Assembly: GCA_023407175.1 (NCBI GenBank)
Contig: JAEYMU010000058.1
Location: 87,513 to 151,512, forward strand
Direction: 5' to 3'
Length of the DNA stretch: 64,000 nt
Source of the DNA: Bacillota bacterium
GTDB lineage: Bacteria > Bacillota_A > Clostridia > Lachnospirales > Lachnospiraceae
Shown: positions 45,478-54,842 of the stretch, piece after piece
How positions within the stretch are numbered: the stretch's first letter is position 1
Layout of the letters: each line of letters begins with the position of its first letter
Notes under the pieces: generated by a model
Databases searched by the model: none
What the model was told of the DNA's origin: nothing
Seen by the model: the letters and a program-made list of their open reading frames with translations, nothing else
Position numbers and translations under genes: made by a program

Positions 45478-46542
45478 TTATTCATTAATATATTTCAGAA
45501 CCACATTTGTTAATTCATTTTTAAAATTATATAAATCGTCAATTGAATTAATATAGGTACGAATAAAATCTTTTTTATCATCAGGTATCATTATTTGCTT
45601 TTTTTTCCCGTCTAAGTTAATTCTACAAATTGTCTTCCTTACACTACCTTTATACAAAACTGAAAAGTATCGTTCATTATCCTTGTAGGAAATATCACTC
45701 GCCTGGCATGTGCCCACAAGCATTCCCTTGATGATATAAAAACTTTCAATCTCTATATTTGTCGTATGAATTTTGACCTCTTCTACATCTGTTTCTGGAG
45801 TGGGTTCTTCGGCTACGGCAGCAACCTCTTCTTCCGTTTTTAATGCTGTAGAAATTTTTTCGTTCATTAGTTCACTAATGTAATCGTTAAGAGCTTTTTT
45901 CACAATTGCTCGAAATTTGTCAATAACATTTTGCGTTTTAACCCCTTCATAAACGCCGGTTAAAATATATTTTACGAAATCATCGGTTGGATCTTTTAAC
46001 TGACTGGAAAATAAAGTTTTTATTGCTTTTGAATATTTAAGTTCGGAGGCAGTGCTAAATATATTGTCAACATCAAAAGTTGACTTACTAAATTTTTTTA
46101 ATTCTAAAACTATATTAGGCTTAATATTAAGTATATCAAATTCTAGAAAGGGCGTTAGATCCATTTTGTTTACTTCATCGAGATCAGTAAAAAATTTATA
46201 AATGATACCATTTGTTAATATGCTAAATTTTGCAGTTGATGTACCAAAATATCTAAATAATTGGGAACTGTGCTTATCAAGGCTTTCACCACACCACTTA
46301 CATTCAATCAGGATTGCAGGTTTGCCATCTTTCATAACGGCATAATCTACCTTTTCTCCTTTCTTAATCCCTACGTCAGCAGTATATTCCGGAGTAAATT
46401 CGTCGGGATTGAATACATCATATCCGAGTAATTGGAAGAAAGGAACGATAAGCGACATTTTAGTTGCTTCTTCAGTTGTTATTTGGTCTTTTAATTTTGC
46501 TACTCTTGCCGAAAACAATTTTAATTCATCAATAAAATCCAT
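45478..46542 (-). CDS. Type I restriction HsdR-N-like PD-(D/E)xK nuclease, stand-alone
   Basis: 354 residues. The N-terminal ~150 carry the HSDR_N-type nuclease core: VDYAVMKDGKPAILIECKW (catalytic Asp...Glu-x-Lys) after a helical region with LIVPFFQLLGYDVFNPDEF. The C-terminal part (about 255-354) is a separate domain with no helicase motifs. Such solitary proteins are widespread in Firmicute accessory regions, with suggested roles in defence or DNA processing. It lacks methylase and specificity partners here. Flanked by remnants of mobile DNA. Confidence 0.8.
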   Translation of the reverse strand: MDFIDELKLFSARVAKLKDQITTEEATKMSLIVPFFQLLGYDVFNPDEFTPEYTADVGIKKGEKVDYAVMKDGKPAILIECKWCGESLDKHSSQLFRYFGTSTAKFSILTNGIIYKFFTDLDEVNKMDLTPFLEFDILNIKPNIVLELKKFSKSTFDVDNIFSTASELKYSKAIKTLFSSQLKDPTDDFVKYILTGVYEGVKTQNVIDKFRAIVKKALNDYISELMNEKISTALKTEEEVAAVAEEPTPETDVEEVKIHTTNIEIESFYIIKGMLVGTCQASDISYKDNERYFSVLYKGSVRKTICRINLDGKKKQIMIPDDKKDFIRTYINSIDDLYNFKNELTNVVLKYINE

Positions 46543-46685
46543 TTGTGCACACCCTTTCTTTGGTAAATTGTTTAATTATTATAGCAAAATATACCAGAAT
46601 AATCCACAACAAATTGAAAATCGCCGTGGGGGTACTGCTTTATACATAACAGATGCTGGAAGGGTAAGAAGGAGGTAAAGCCAGA

Positions 46686-46714
46686 ATAAAAAAGCTGCCT
46701 CATTAGAGACAGCT
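46686..46714 (-). terminator. Terminator of the secreted-protein gene
   Basis: Minus strand: AGCTGTCTC-taat-GAGGCAGCT followed by T7. It lies 33 bp after the stop of the gene at 46747. Confidence 0.85.
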
Positions 46715-46746
46715 CATGAAATATATATATAGTTTAGATGTGATTA

Positions 46747-47196
46747 TTATTGATACACGACTCCGTATCCATAAATAGTTGTTTCAGAGTATGGAACGAA
46801 TACATATACATTGTAATTTTTATCCGTTGGCTGTGCATCAAGGATAATTTCAATTAATCCTACACCATTTTCTTCGTTGTTATACACAAGTTTAGTATTA
46901 TTGTCACTAAAAATATATACATGAAGAGGAATATTGGAGGTGCTATTTATTTGAAATTTAAATGGTTTATTAGCAGTTGCAAACCACGACCCATTGCTTG
47001 CCGTTGTATCGCTTAAAGCGGTAACAGAGCCGTCGTTATATACAATTTGGGCAGGCTGAAACATGAAATACTTCACGACACCAGGTATATCAAAGTACAA
47101 AACTGGCGTTGAAGCCGCTAAAGCGGTCGATGCTGGCATTAAGCATAGAGTTGCAATACAAACAAGAACAATAATTCTTCTTAACATTTTTTTCAT
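46747..47196 (-). CDS. Small secreted protein, unknown function
   Basis: 149 residues with a signal peptide (MLRRIIVLVCIATLCLMP, cleavage around ALAAS at 26-29) and a beta-rich mature part of about 120 residues with many Asn, Tyr and Val (VYIFSDNNTKLVYNNEENG; NYNVYVFVPYSETTIYGYGV). No Cys in the mature form. Not recognised; resembles small exported beta-sandwich proteins. Single gene with its own terminator. Confidence 0.7.
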   Translation of the reverse strand: MKKMLRRIIVLVCIATLCLMPASTALAASTPVLYFDIPGVVKYFMFQPAQIVYNDGSVTALSDTTASNGSWFATANKPFKFQINSTSNIPLHVYIFSDNNTKLVYNNEENGVGLIEIILDAQPTDKNYNVYVFVPYSETTIYGYGVVYQ

Positions 47197-47371
47197 GAAT
47201 TAATACCTTCCTTTCTATCTTTGGTTAACAGTGAATCTCTTGCAGGAGAAGTAAATGTAATTACAAGAAAATGATATATTAATTAGCATAATTATACAAG
47301 TTATAAATTTACAAAAATTATTGTGAGAACTCTACAATAATGTAGAGGATTGGAAAAGTTTATTAAGTTAA

Positions 47372-47560
47372 CTTAAGAAGACCAACAGAGAACACTACGT
47401 GATGACAGATGCTGATCACACGGAACGGTCAGAGACACTGCTGTTACATAAAGGGGTGGTGATGTTGTCAGGGTATGATAATGAGTACCTGCCAGGATTG
47501 GCGAAAGACGAGCACTCCGGTCAACGGGCAATAGCTTGCTCCGGACTGATGAATTATTGA
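47372..47560 (+). pseudogene. DNA adenine methylase (Dam/D12 class) relic
   Basis: A 62-codon frame without a start reads KTNREHYVMTDADHTE...HKGVVMLSGYDNEYL, closely following the C-terminal part of phage-type N6-adenine methylases (R-x-x-YxHEMTDxDH, then VLLSGYDNxLY). The upstream half, including the DPPY motif, is missing. The match ends in degenerate sequence before TGA. It marks a decayed prophage or restriction-modification remnant. Confidence 0.75.
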
Positions 47561-47594
47561 GGATTAACAGAAAATCCGCAGGAAAATTTACGAT

Positions 47595-47662
47595 TTGACA
47601 TATGTTGGCAAGTATGTTATGATAATCAAGAGATTTAATCAAGTGATTAAATCTCTTGATTA
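47595..47662 (+). promoter_or_regulatory. Promoter and 40-bp perfect operator of the TetR-acyltransferase unit
   Basis: TTGACA (47595-47600), 17-bp spacer, TATGAT (47618-47623). A perfect palindrome at 47623-47662 has 19-bp arms (TAATCAAGAGATTTAATCA) with a two-base centre AG, spanning the predicted transcription start. It is positioned to repress the tetR gene and the coupled acyltransferase gene. Confidence 0.9.
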
Positions 47663-47736
47663 AGAAATAGAAATGAGTAGTATGTAAAATTAATAATCCT
47701 ATAACATAAAACATCCCAAAGGAGAAGCAAGTATCT

Positions 47737-48306
47737 ATGTCAAATGAAGGAGTGAGAAATAGATTACGGGAGGCAGTTATAAAGTTAATTAGCCAAAAAC
47801 CGGCCGATAAAATATCTATACGGGAGATTGCCAAAGAAGCAGGCACCAATTCGGCAGCTATCAGTTATCATTTTGAAAATAAAGAAAAATTGATAGTGGA
47901 AGCTAATAAACATTATTGGATGAAGTTATGTAAAATTTATAAAAGCATTTTAGAAGAGGATAAATTAACAATTATAAAAGCGGAAGAGTATTCCAGAAAA
48001 ATTATGGATTATTATTTTGAATCCATTGGAGTATTAAGAACAGAACAAAATAGTCTGATGAATTTTGGGATGGATGAGGACACCAAGGAAAGGATAAATC
48101 TTCAATTCAATGCCATAAAACATATTATAAAATCGCTGAAGCCGGAGGTATCGGATATGGATTTAACAGTGAAGGCCATCCGCTACTTTTCTTCCTTAGC
48201 TCATCCGGTTTTATGGTCTGAGATGTATGAAAAATTGGTGTCACAGGATATTTCTCTGAATGATTTGATTACAGTTTATATAAAAGATTTATTGGCGAAT
48301 ATTTAA
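47737..48306 (+). CDS. TetR family regulator
   Basis: 189 residues. N-terminal HTH: KISIREIAKEAGTNSAAISYHFENKEKL. The C-terminal effector domain is short and helical. Close to its own operator at 47623-47662, which suggests autorepression and control of the acyltransferase 16 nt downstream. Confidence 0.88.
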   Translation: MSNEGVRNRLREAVIKLISQKPADKISIREIAKEAGTNSAAISYHFENKEKLIVEANKHYWMKLCKIYKSILEEDKLTIIKAEEYSRKIMDYYFESIGVLRTEQNSLMNFGMDEDTKERINLQFNAIKHIIKSLKPEVSDMDLTVKAIRYFSSLAHPVLWSEMYEKLVSQDISLNDLITVYIKDLLANI

Positions 48307-48322
48307 GAAGGGAAAAATTAAA

Positions 48323-49438
48323 ATGACATCCACGAAAAGGTATTATGATATAGACTGGCTTAGAACCGTAATTGTTTTATCCATCATTCCCTTCCATGCA
48401 ACCATCATTTTCAATCAATATCCCGGGGCTATCATGTTCGTAAAAGATACCATGCAGGTTAACAGCCTGGTGTTTTTGAGCAGCATCGTGGACCGGTTTC
48501 ATATGGTGACTTTATTTTTACTTTCAGGGATGGCAATTTATTTTTCTTTGCTTAAAAGAAACAGGAAAATATTTATTAAAGAAAGATTTATGAAATTATT
48601 CATTCCTTTATTAACAGGGAGTTTATTATTAAATCCGGTTACTACCTATATCTGGTCCCTTAATCAGGACAAGAAAGAAAGTTTTCTAAACCATTATATC
48701 GGCTTTTTTACAAGGGATTTAGGTGCTTTTGACGGTTTAAACGGAGGTTATACACCAGCCCATTTATGGTTTGTATTATATCTGTTTGTATTTTCACTTC
48801 TGGGTTTGCCGATTTATAAATGGCTGATGAAAGCAAAATCCAAAAATGTTCTTGATACACTAGCAGCTTTTTTTTACAAACCCTGCCGGTTACTGCTCTT
48901 AGCTATACCTTACTGTTTGTTTTATCTCATTGAAATATTGGATGAAAAAAATCCAATAGCCTATTTTTATGTGGTGCTCATTGGTTTTCTATTTGCCACA
49001 AGAGAAGAATATTTGAAAGCCATTTGCAGAGATAAATGGATTTATTTAACTTTAACCATAATATTGTATATTTTATTTTTTAGCTGTAGACCATCTGATG
49101 GCGCGTCGATGGTAATAATGTATCTTTTCGGATTTATTGTTAAATTAACTAAAATTATTCCGGCATTTGCAATGATAGGATTATTTCATGAATACATAAA
49201 TAAGAATTCAAAAGCACTAAACTATTTTTCAGGCGCCTGTTTTACCGTTTATATTGTACATATGATTATTGTAACAGCGGTTGGATTCTGGATAATACAG
49301 TATGGAATTAACCCTGTATTAAAATTTTTTATTATAACGATAATAAGTTATATTTTATCATTTGGAGTTTATGAAATAGTAAGGAAAAACCGGATATTAG
49401 GTTTATTATTTGGCGTAAATGTTATGCAGAGGAGGTAA
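48323..49438 (+). CDS. Membrane acyltransferase (acyltransferase-3 family)
   Basis: 371 residues with about ten hydrophobic segments and the family signature RYYDIDWLRTVIVLSIIPFH at the N-terminus, with the conserved acidic/Arg and His positions. Acyltransferase-3 proteins O-acylate surface polysaccharides, lipids or peptidoglycan. In a two-gene unit with TetR, so expression is inducible by an unknown signal. Confidence 0.85.
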   Translation: MTSTKRYYDIDWLRTVIVLSIIPFHATIIFNQYPGAIMFVKDTMQVNSLVFLSSIVDRFHMVTLFLLSGMAIYFSLLKRNRKIFIKERFMKLFIPLLTGSLLLNPVTTYIWSLNQDKKESFLNHYIGFFTRDLGAFDGLNGGYTPAHLWFVLYLFVFSLLGLPIYKWLMKAKSKNVLDTLAAFFYKPCRLLLLAIPYCLFYLIEILDEKNPIAYFYVVLIGFLFATREEYLKAICRDKWIYLTLTIILYILFFSCRPSDGASMVIMYLFGFIVKLTKIIPAFAMIGLFHEYINKNSKALNYFSGACFTVYIVHMIIVTAVGFWIIQYGINPVLKFFIITIISYILSFGVYEIVRKNRILGLLFGVNVMQRR

Positions 49439-49544
49439 TATTCTGTAGTAAAAAATAGATTATTGTGATAGGATATTTATGATGATTTAGAAATATTAAA
49501 AGGACAGAAACTTTAAAAATAAAAAATACTTGGAATGAGAACCC

Positions 49545-49585
49545 AGTGTGCTGACACGCTCATAAGATGAACGTGTCAGCACACT
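49545..49585. repeat. Perfect 14-bp inverted repeat upstream of dcd
   Basis: AGTGTGCTGACACG (49545-49558) is exactly complementary to 49572-49585. No T-run. It lies 33 bp before the dcd start, so it could be an operator or leader hairpin; it may also end the acyltransferase transcript. Confidence 0.65.
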
Positions 49586-49617
49586 AGTCACAATAATTAC
49601 AACAGGAGATAAGAATA

Positions 49618-50136
49618 ATGATATTATCAGGGAAAGAAATCCAAAAACGCATAGGGAAAGAAATAATTATTGAGCCGTTTGATAAAAAGAGAATAAATCC
49701 TAACAGTTATAATTTAACATTATCAGATGAATTATTAATTTATGATAATGAAATTCTCGATATGAAAAGACCAAATGCAGCCTCTAAGATTTGTATACCT
49801 GAGGAGGGGCTGCTTTTAAAACCAAATACATTATATTTGGGGAGAACGAATGAATATACAAGAACCGATAAATATGTCCCCATGCTGGAGGGGCGTTCTT
49901 CCACAGGCAGATTGGGTTTATTCATTCATATAACCGCAGGATTTGGTGATATAGGCTTTGCAGGATATTGGACATTGGAAATATTTTGCGTACAGCCTAT
50001 CATAATATATCCTAATATTGAGATATGCCAAATCTATTATCATGATATCGAAGGAGATTATGACCTGTATAAGAGTGGAAAATATCAGAATAATACAGGA
50101 ATTCAGCCGAGCCTAATGTATAAGGATTTTGAGTAA
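49618..50136 (+). CDS. dcd: dCTP deaminase
   Basis: 172 residues. The trimer active-site motif GRSSTGRLGLFIHITAGFGDIGFAGYWTLE is intact across residues about 92-121, with Glu as catalytic base in TLE and Arg/Ser for phosphate. N-terminus MILSGKEIQKRI is canonical. Converts dCTP to dUTP (or directly to dUMP in bifunctional members). Placed within an AT-rich accessory patch, so it might be phage-derived. Confidence 0.92.
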   Translation: MILSGKEIQKRIGKEIIIEPFDKKRINPNSYNLTLSDELLIYDNEILDMKRPNAASKICIPEEGLLLKPNTLYLGRTNEYTRTDKYVPMLEGRSSTGRLGLFIHITAGFGDIGFAGYWTLEIFCVQPIIIYPNIEICQIYYHDIEGDYDLYKSGKYQNNTGIQPSLMYKDFE

Positions 50137-50260
50137 CATTTGTTTTGTTCAATATGATAAAATATCCTTCCGATACAGTCTGTTTTTTCTACAATTATCC
50201 TCTTGAAATCAGCTGTTGCATTTCATTATAATGTAGTGGCTGCTAAAGGGAGGACTACCA

Positions 50261-51316
50261 TTGAATAAGGATATTAAGCTTAATAATATAAAGGGTTTGC
50301 TGATCTTCTGTGTAGTATTCGGACATCAGCTCTCACAATTTCAGACAAATTTCTATGGATTATATTTGTTCATTTATTCGTTCCACATGCCGCTGTTTAT
50401 TTTGCTAAGCGGTTATTTTGCAAAACGGACATCTGTTAAAAAGGCAATTAATATCGTAATCATTTATATCATATTTCAGACGCTATACAGAATCTTTCAG
50501 CTTCTCACAAAGCCCGGGTATGATTTTCAACTGCTGTTTGGAGTACCCTATTATCATCTATGGTATCTGGTCAGTCTGGCCTGCTGGTATTTTATCGCTG
50601 TCTGTCTGCAAAAGCTGAAGCTGAAGGAGCTACATAAGCTGCTATTAGTTCTTGCCGCCTTTGTAGCAGGTATCATCGCAAGATTTTACAGTGAGCCGGT
50701 GGTGGACCTGATGCAGGTTTTCCATGATGATCGATATGATACCCATGCATTCAGCTATCTAAGGACCCTTGTATTCTTACCTTTTTTCCTCCTTGGATTT
50801 TTTCTGACCAAGGACCATATGCAAAGGCTGTACAGCAGTCTGAAAAGGCTTCCATGGATACCTGTATGTTCCGTATGTGCAGTATTTGTTTATTTTAATG
50901 TGGTTGACGATACCAATACGGAAAGAATTCTTAAGGGCAGCTTCGGAGTAGATGAGATGAAGGGAGCACTGTTGCCGGTGACGATAGAAATGCTGGCCTG
51001 CTATGCAATTGCGCTGTTCCTGTGTTATATGCTGTTGAATCTGATTAAGGATAAAAAATGCTTTCTCACGAAATGGGGAGACCATACACTGTCAGTCTAT
51101 CTATTTCATATATTTATTACAAAGTTGATTGAAAAATATGGTGTATTTTCGGGAATGAAGGAGTGGATGCTGTTACCGTTTCTTGTATTGACCACTATCC
51201 TTATCGTGAGCGTATTAAGTTCAAATAAATTTATAAATGCCACCCATTTTCTATTGAAGCCATATGATATATTAAGAAATATAGGTAAGAAACTGAAGAT
51301 GGGATTTCAGCTATGA
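50261..51316 (+). CDS. Membrane acyltransferase, fucose 4-O-acetylase-like
   Basis: 351 residues from a TTG start, preceded by GGGAGG. Ten-helix acyltransferase-3 architecture: NNIKGLLIFCVVFGHQLSQ at the N-terminus and FHMPLFILLSGYFAKR, characteristic of the fucose-4-O-acetylase type. A second member of the family, unrelated in sequence detail to the one at 48323. Probably modifies cell-surface glycan. Confidence 0.82.
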   Translation: MNKDIKLNNIKGLLIFCVVFGHQLSQFQTNFYGLYLFIYSFHMPLFILLSGYFAKRTSVKKAINIVIIYIIFQTLYRIFQLLTKPGYDFQLLFGVPYYHLWYLVSLACWYFIAVCLQKLKLKELHKLLLVLAAFVAGIIARFYSEPVVDLMQVFHDDRYDTHAFSYLRTLVFLPFFLLGFFLTKDHMQRLYSSLKRLPWIPVCSVCAVFVYFNVVDDTNTERILKGSFGVDEMKGALLPVTIEMLACYAIALFLCYMLLNLIKDKKCFLTKWGDHTLSVYLFHIFITKLIEKYGVFSGMKEWMLLPFLVLTTILIVSVLSSNKFINATHFLLKPYDILRNIGKKLKMGFQL

Positions 51317-51353
51317 TAAATAGAAAAGAGCTGCCACATACTCCTGGTTTCAT

Positions 51354-51393
51354 ACAGGCATCCTTCCATGAAAGTGAAAGGATGCCTGTTTTA
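51354..51393 (+). terminator. Terminator after the acyltransferase gene
   Basis: ACAGGCATCCTT (51354-51365) pairs exactly with AAGGATGCCTGT (51378-51389), followed by TTTT. Confidence 0.88.
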
Positions 51394-51438
51394 AAATATT
51401 ATATCAAGATTTAACTAACTGATTCTTTGCTTCTGCCT

Positions 51439-54012
51439 TTACGGCTCAACACCCCACACCAGAATGTTGCTGATATATCCTGTAACCTTATCGTAGTTTA
51501 TGTACTGAGTGCTTGATGCATTAAACGAATAGTCGTCCGCTTGATTATAATTCGTCCAGTTTGATTTGGAAAATCTTGCTTGAACTTCAGCACTTTGTCC
51601 GGGCTTAAGTGTTCCGGCCGAAGTTGTGAAAGTAATTTCCAAATAATAATCAGCCCCTGCAACAGAATTCGTCAGCTTGACAAATTCGCCCTTTACGTTC
51701 GCGCTGCCTATACTTGCCCAGTCGCACCAGAAGTTCTGCGATATTTCACCGTCAATCGTATAGTAATAACGGATTTTAATATCACTGATATTGATATCTG
51801 AATTACCGTTATTGACTAATTTAAATCTGGGTGATAATCCGTTTGTCGATGCGCTTGTGTTACCGTTATAGGATTGAATTACTAAATCTCCTGTCGATAC
51901 GGGAGTATCCGTATTGACGACATTTAAGGTCAATACAGAACTATTTCCCTTGTTGAAATTAAAGGTTAATGTATTTTGACCAAGCGGCAGCGTGGCAAGA
52001 TAGGCTTTGAGTAAAACGATAGTACTTCCCGATGCCGTATAATCCGTACCGGACACAAGCGTATTGCTGCCGTTTGTAATGCTTGTAAGCTGGTTTCCGT
52101 TTAAGGTAACTGTTATGGTGATATTTTGCTGCTGATTCGCCGCCTTATCAAAGGAAGCAGTAGAAGGAGTAATTGTAGCGCTTGGTGTTGAGTCCACAAC
52201 CGTAATTTTTAAAACAGAGTCCTTCCCTTTATTAAAGTCAAAGAGGATATTATGTTCACCAACGGATAACTGGGAAAGGAAGGAGCTTTTTATCAAAATA
52301 TTATTTCCGCTTAATGTATAATCCTGATTTAAGTTTAATGCAACTGTGCCTGTCCGCAAGGAATTTAACGTATTGCCGTTAAAATTAACTGAAATTGCTA
52401 CATCACTCTGGTTTGGCGTATATTTATCAAACACAGCAGAAGTGGGTGTGATGGTTGCACTTGGTGTTTGATCATCCGTCTTTAGATCCGGCAGCTCATC
52501 CAGGGTGATTACATAGCTGCTTTGATATAGTTCAATCAGTGTTGCGGGATAATTATTGGCTGAACTTGTGATAAATTCACCATACCAGGGACAGAAATAC
52601 AGCCAGCCTGACTTCTCCTCTGTAAGATTTTGAACACTTGGAATCGTGTCATTCTCTGTCATGGCAACCATTTTCGCACCGTCGGTCAAATCAACAAGCT
52701 GATAGAAAATAGTTGTAATAGCATCTTCATTCGGTACTCCCGATAGACCGTCATAACGGTTATATACTGTATTGTACTTATCATAACCTACGATATCCAC
52801 CACATCGTCACCGGGATACCAGGAGGGTGAGGTGCTGTAGTTATAGCTGTTGTAGGTCCAGATTAGATTGTGCAGTCCATAAGTTTGGGTAAGCTCTGTA
52901 TACAGCAGATCCCACAGCTGTTTATAAACCTGTGCACCTGCTGAGCCCCACCAGAACCATGCACCTTCTCCGTTCAGCCCGCCGTTGCCTTCAGCCTCGT
53001 GGAAAGGACGGAAAATAACAGGAATGTTGTTGTTTTGTAAAATTAACAGCTGCTGCGCCAAATCATCAATTGCCAGCATTAGATATTGATATTCTTTTGT
53101 TCCCAGAATAACTGCATTGGCTGTATTGAAATTAGTTTCAGTAGGCTTATAGGTGGCTTGCTTCCAATCCACAAATGTACCGAGCTGATAGGATGTGAAA
53201 TCTTTGGGTACGTTAATATGCCAGCATCCCGCAGCAATGCCGTTCCTGTTATTAACCCAGTCTATAACACGATCTGTAGTACCATCTTCCCAACCGTATA
53301 ACGGGTTGTAGTTCATAAAATCAAAGCCTCTGATTGCCGGATATTTTCCTGTTAAATCATGTATCCATTCAAATTCCAATTCGTAGTCCCCGTTATTTCC
53401 GCCCCCATAGATTTCCTGCTGTCCGGAGATGATATTGTTGCCGTAAACTGATGTTAAATAGTTTATCAAAATCTGTGTTTCCTGTGTTGCCTGGCTGTCT
53501 GATAGGATGGGCGCCACATCCAGGGGATCAAGATCAGCATAATCTACGGTAAAGGTGTCAAAATAGGCAAAGCCCCAACCTGCTTTAATTTGTATTGTAT
53601 TGCTGCCCTGGATTAATTTGTGGATGCCAAAGCTGAAATCCGACCAGGTTGTAGTATAGGGCAGCATATAGGAGCCTTTATTCACGTTGTTAATATATAA
53701 GTATTGAAGTCTGCCATCAGGACTTAACTCCTGCATGTACCGGGTGGATATTTCATACATTCCTGTTTCCGGGACAGTAACCTGGAAGGTTAATGTGCCT
53801 GAATTTTGCATCCAGACAAAGCCGCTCCCTGAATACCCGGGCTTGGCTTGTCCATAAATTTGAGTCACTACCTGAAGGTCGGATGATAGCTGCGCATTTT
53901 CGCTTTCAATAGCGAAGAGTGCAGTATCTGCGTAAACGGGTACTGTCAGTAAATTGATTAACAGTGAAATTGCGACAAGAATTGTTCCTGCCCTTTTAAT
54001 AAAACCTTTCAT
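51439..54012 (-). CDS. Secreted GH26 beta-mannanase with CBM35, two X2 and CBM3 modules
   Basis: 857 residues. Signal peptide MKGFIKRAGTILVAISLLIN (cleavage near AYA-like VYADT). Then a CBM35-like domain (about 30-165), a GH26 catalytic domain (about 175-520) with the acid/base in PVIFRPFHEAEGNGGLNG and the nucleophile in KMVAMTENDT. Two X2 (Ig-like) repeats begin DxTPSATITPTSAVFDKY and TPSATITPSTASFDKAA, and a C-terminal CBM3 (LVIQSYNGNTSASTNGLSPRFKLVNNG to VWGVEP) should bind crystalline cellulose. ATG 54012 follows AGAGGAG. It fits a free, non-cellulosomal hemicellulase of a plant-cell-wall degrader. Confidence 0.92.
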   Translation of the reverse strand: MKGFIKRAGTILVAISLLINLLTVPVYADTALFAIESENAQLSSDLQVVTQIYGQAKPGYSGSGFVWMQNSGTLTFQVTVPETGMYEISTRYMQELSPDGRLQYLYINNVNKGSYMLPYTTTWSDFSFGIHKLIQGSNTIQIKAGWGFAYFDTFTVDYADLDPLDVAPILSDSQATQETQILINYLTSVYGNNIISGQQEIYGGGNNGDYELEFEWIHDLTGKYPAIRGFDFMNYNPLYGWEDGTTDRVIDWVNNRNGIAAGCWHINVPKDFTSYQLGTFVDWKQATYKPTETNFNTANAVILGTKEYQYLMLAIDDLAQQLLILQNNNIPVIFRPFHEAEGNGGLNGEGAWFWWGSAGAQVYKQLWDLLYTELTQTYGLHNLIWTYNSYNYSTSPSWYPGDDVVDIVGYDKYNTVYNRYDGLSGVPNEDAITTIFYQLVDLTDGAKMVAMTENDTIPSVQNLTEEKSGWLYFCPWYGEFITSSANNYPATLIELYQSSYVITLDELPDLKTDDQTPSATITPTSAVFDKYTPNQSDVAISVNFNGNTLNSLRTGTVALNLNQDYTLSGNNILIKSSFLSQLSVGEHNILFDFNKGKDSVLKITVVDSTPSATITPSTASFDKAANQQQNITITVTLNGNQLTSITNGSNTLVSGTDYTASGSTIVLLKAYLATLPLGQNTLTFNFNKGNSSVLTLNVVNTDTPVSTGDLVIQSYNGNTSASTNGLSPRFKLVNNGNSDINISDIKIRYYYTIDGEISQNFWCDWASIGSANVKGEFVKLTNSVAGADYYLEITFTTSAGTLKPGQSAEVQARFSKSNWTNYNQADDYSFNASSTQYINYDKVTGYISNILVWGVEP

Positions 54013-54230
54013 TTCTTTATTCTCCTCTCTTTGTTTAAACTTTGATTGATCAAAGTCCATTCCCTTCAGCATGTTGCAATGCTGGTACAATGAATATAGC
54101 ATAATTACCAATAAATGTAAACTAAAATGTAAAAAAATGTTTGTTAATTGGAAAATTTATGCTAGATTTTTTGGAAGAATGATCGATATCGTTGAATTTC
54201 ACTGCTTTATATGACATAGAAACATTTAAT

Positions 54231-54286
54231 TTGACAAAATATACTATAGAAGGTATAATATTCCATATAGATAAGTTGCAACTTAT
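54231..54286 (+). promoter_or_regulatory. Promoter and palindromic site of the chemosensory operon
   Basis: TTGACA (54231-54236), 17-bp spacer, TATAAT (54254-54259): perfect sigma-A consensus. A 16-bp perfect palindrome ATAAGTTGCAACTTAT at 54271-54286 covers the expected start of transcription, so a dimeric repressor probably controls the operon; the TetR encoded at 56692 is the obvious candidate. The rest of the 54013-54230 gap is AT-rich with nothing else recognised. Confidence 0.82.
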
Positions 54287-54346
54287 ATTTGTGTAAAAAT
54301 ATTACAAATGCAAAATAAAAGGCAAAGGCGGAAAGGAGATGTCATA

Positions 54347-54829
54347 ATGACCGATGTTTTAACGGAGGAAACGCTGGAGGAGGATACACAAAGGGGGAGG
54401 TATCTTACCTTTGCTCTGGACAATGAGTTATATGGTGTTGAAATCAAATATATCACGGAGATTATTGGATTACAGCCGATCACAGTGGTTCCGGAGCTCC
54501 CCGAATACATATGCGGAATTATAAATCTAAGGGGGAAGATAATACCGGTTATGGATATTCGGCTGCGTTTTCATAAGAAGGCCAGAGAATATGGGGACAG
54601 GACCTGTGTAATCATCATCGATTTGATGAACCTGGCGATGGGGCTGATTGTTGACAGTGTAGAAGAAGTACTGTCCATTCCGGACAGTGAAATTGTGGAC
54701 CCGGCACAAGTGAGTATGGTGATTAATAAATATATTAAGGGAATCGGCAAGGTTGGTAATGAGGTTAAATTGCTATTGGATTGCAGTAAGCTGTTAAGCG
54801 TTGATGATGTTGAAAGGCTGAATAATTAA
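54347..54829 (+). CDS. cheW: Chemotaxis coupling protein CheW
   Basis: 160 residues, adaptor linking receptors to CheA. Core features RYLTFALDNELYGVEIKYITEI, YICGIINLRGKIIPVMDIR and GLIVDSVEEVLSI are conserved. ATG 54347 has AAAGGAG upstream. First gene of the chemosensory cluster; 13 nt separate it from the MCP gene. Confidence 0.93.
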   Translation: MTDVLTEETLEEDTQRGRYLTFALDNELYGVEIKYITEIIGLQPITVVPELPEYICGIINLRGKIIPVMDIRLRFHKKAREYGDRTCVIIIDLMNLAMGLIVDSVEEVLSIPDSEIVDPAQVSMVINKYIKGIGKVGNEVKLLLDCSKLLSVDDVERLNN

Positions 54830-54842
54830 AGGGGGTTAATTC

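Noticed and set aside
47373..47849. 158-codon minus-strand frame
   Set aside because: It overlaps the tetR gene start and promoter, has no RBS, and is antisense to the adenine methylase relic.
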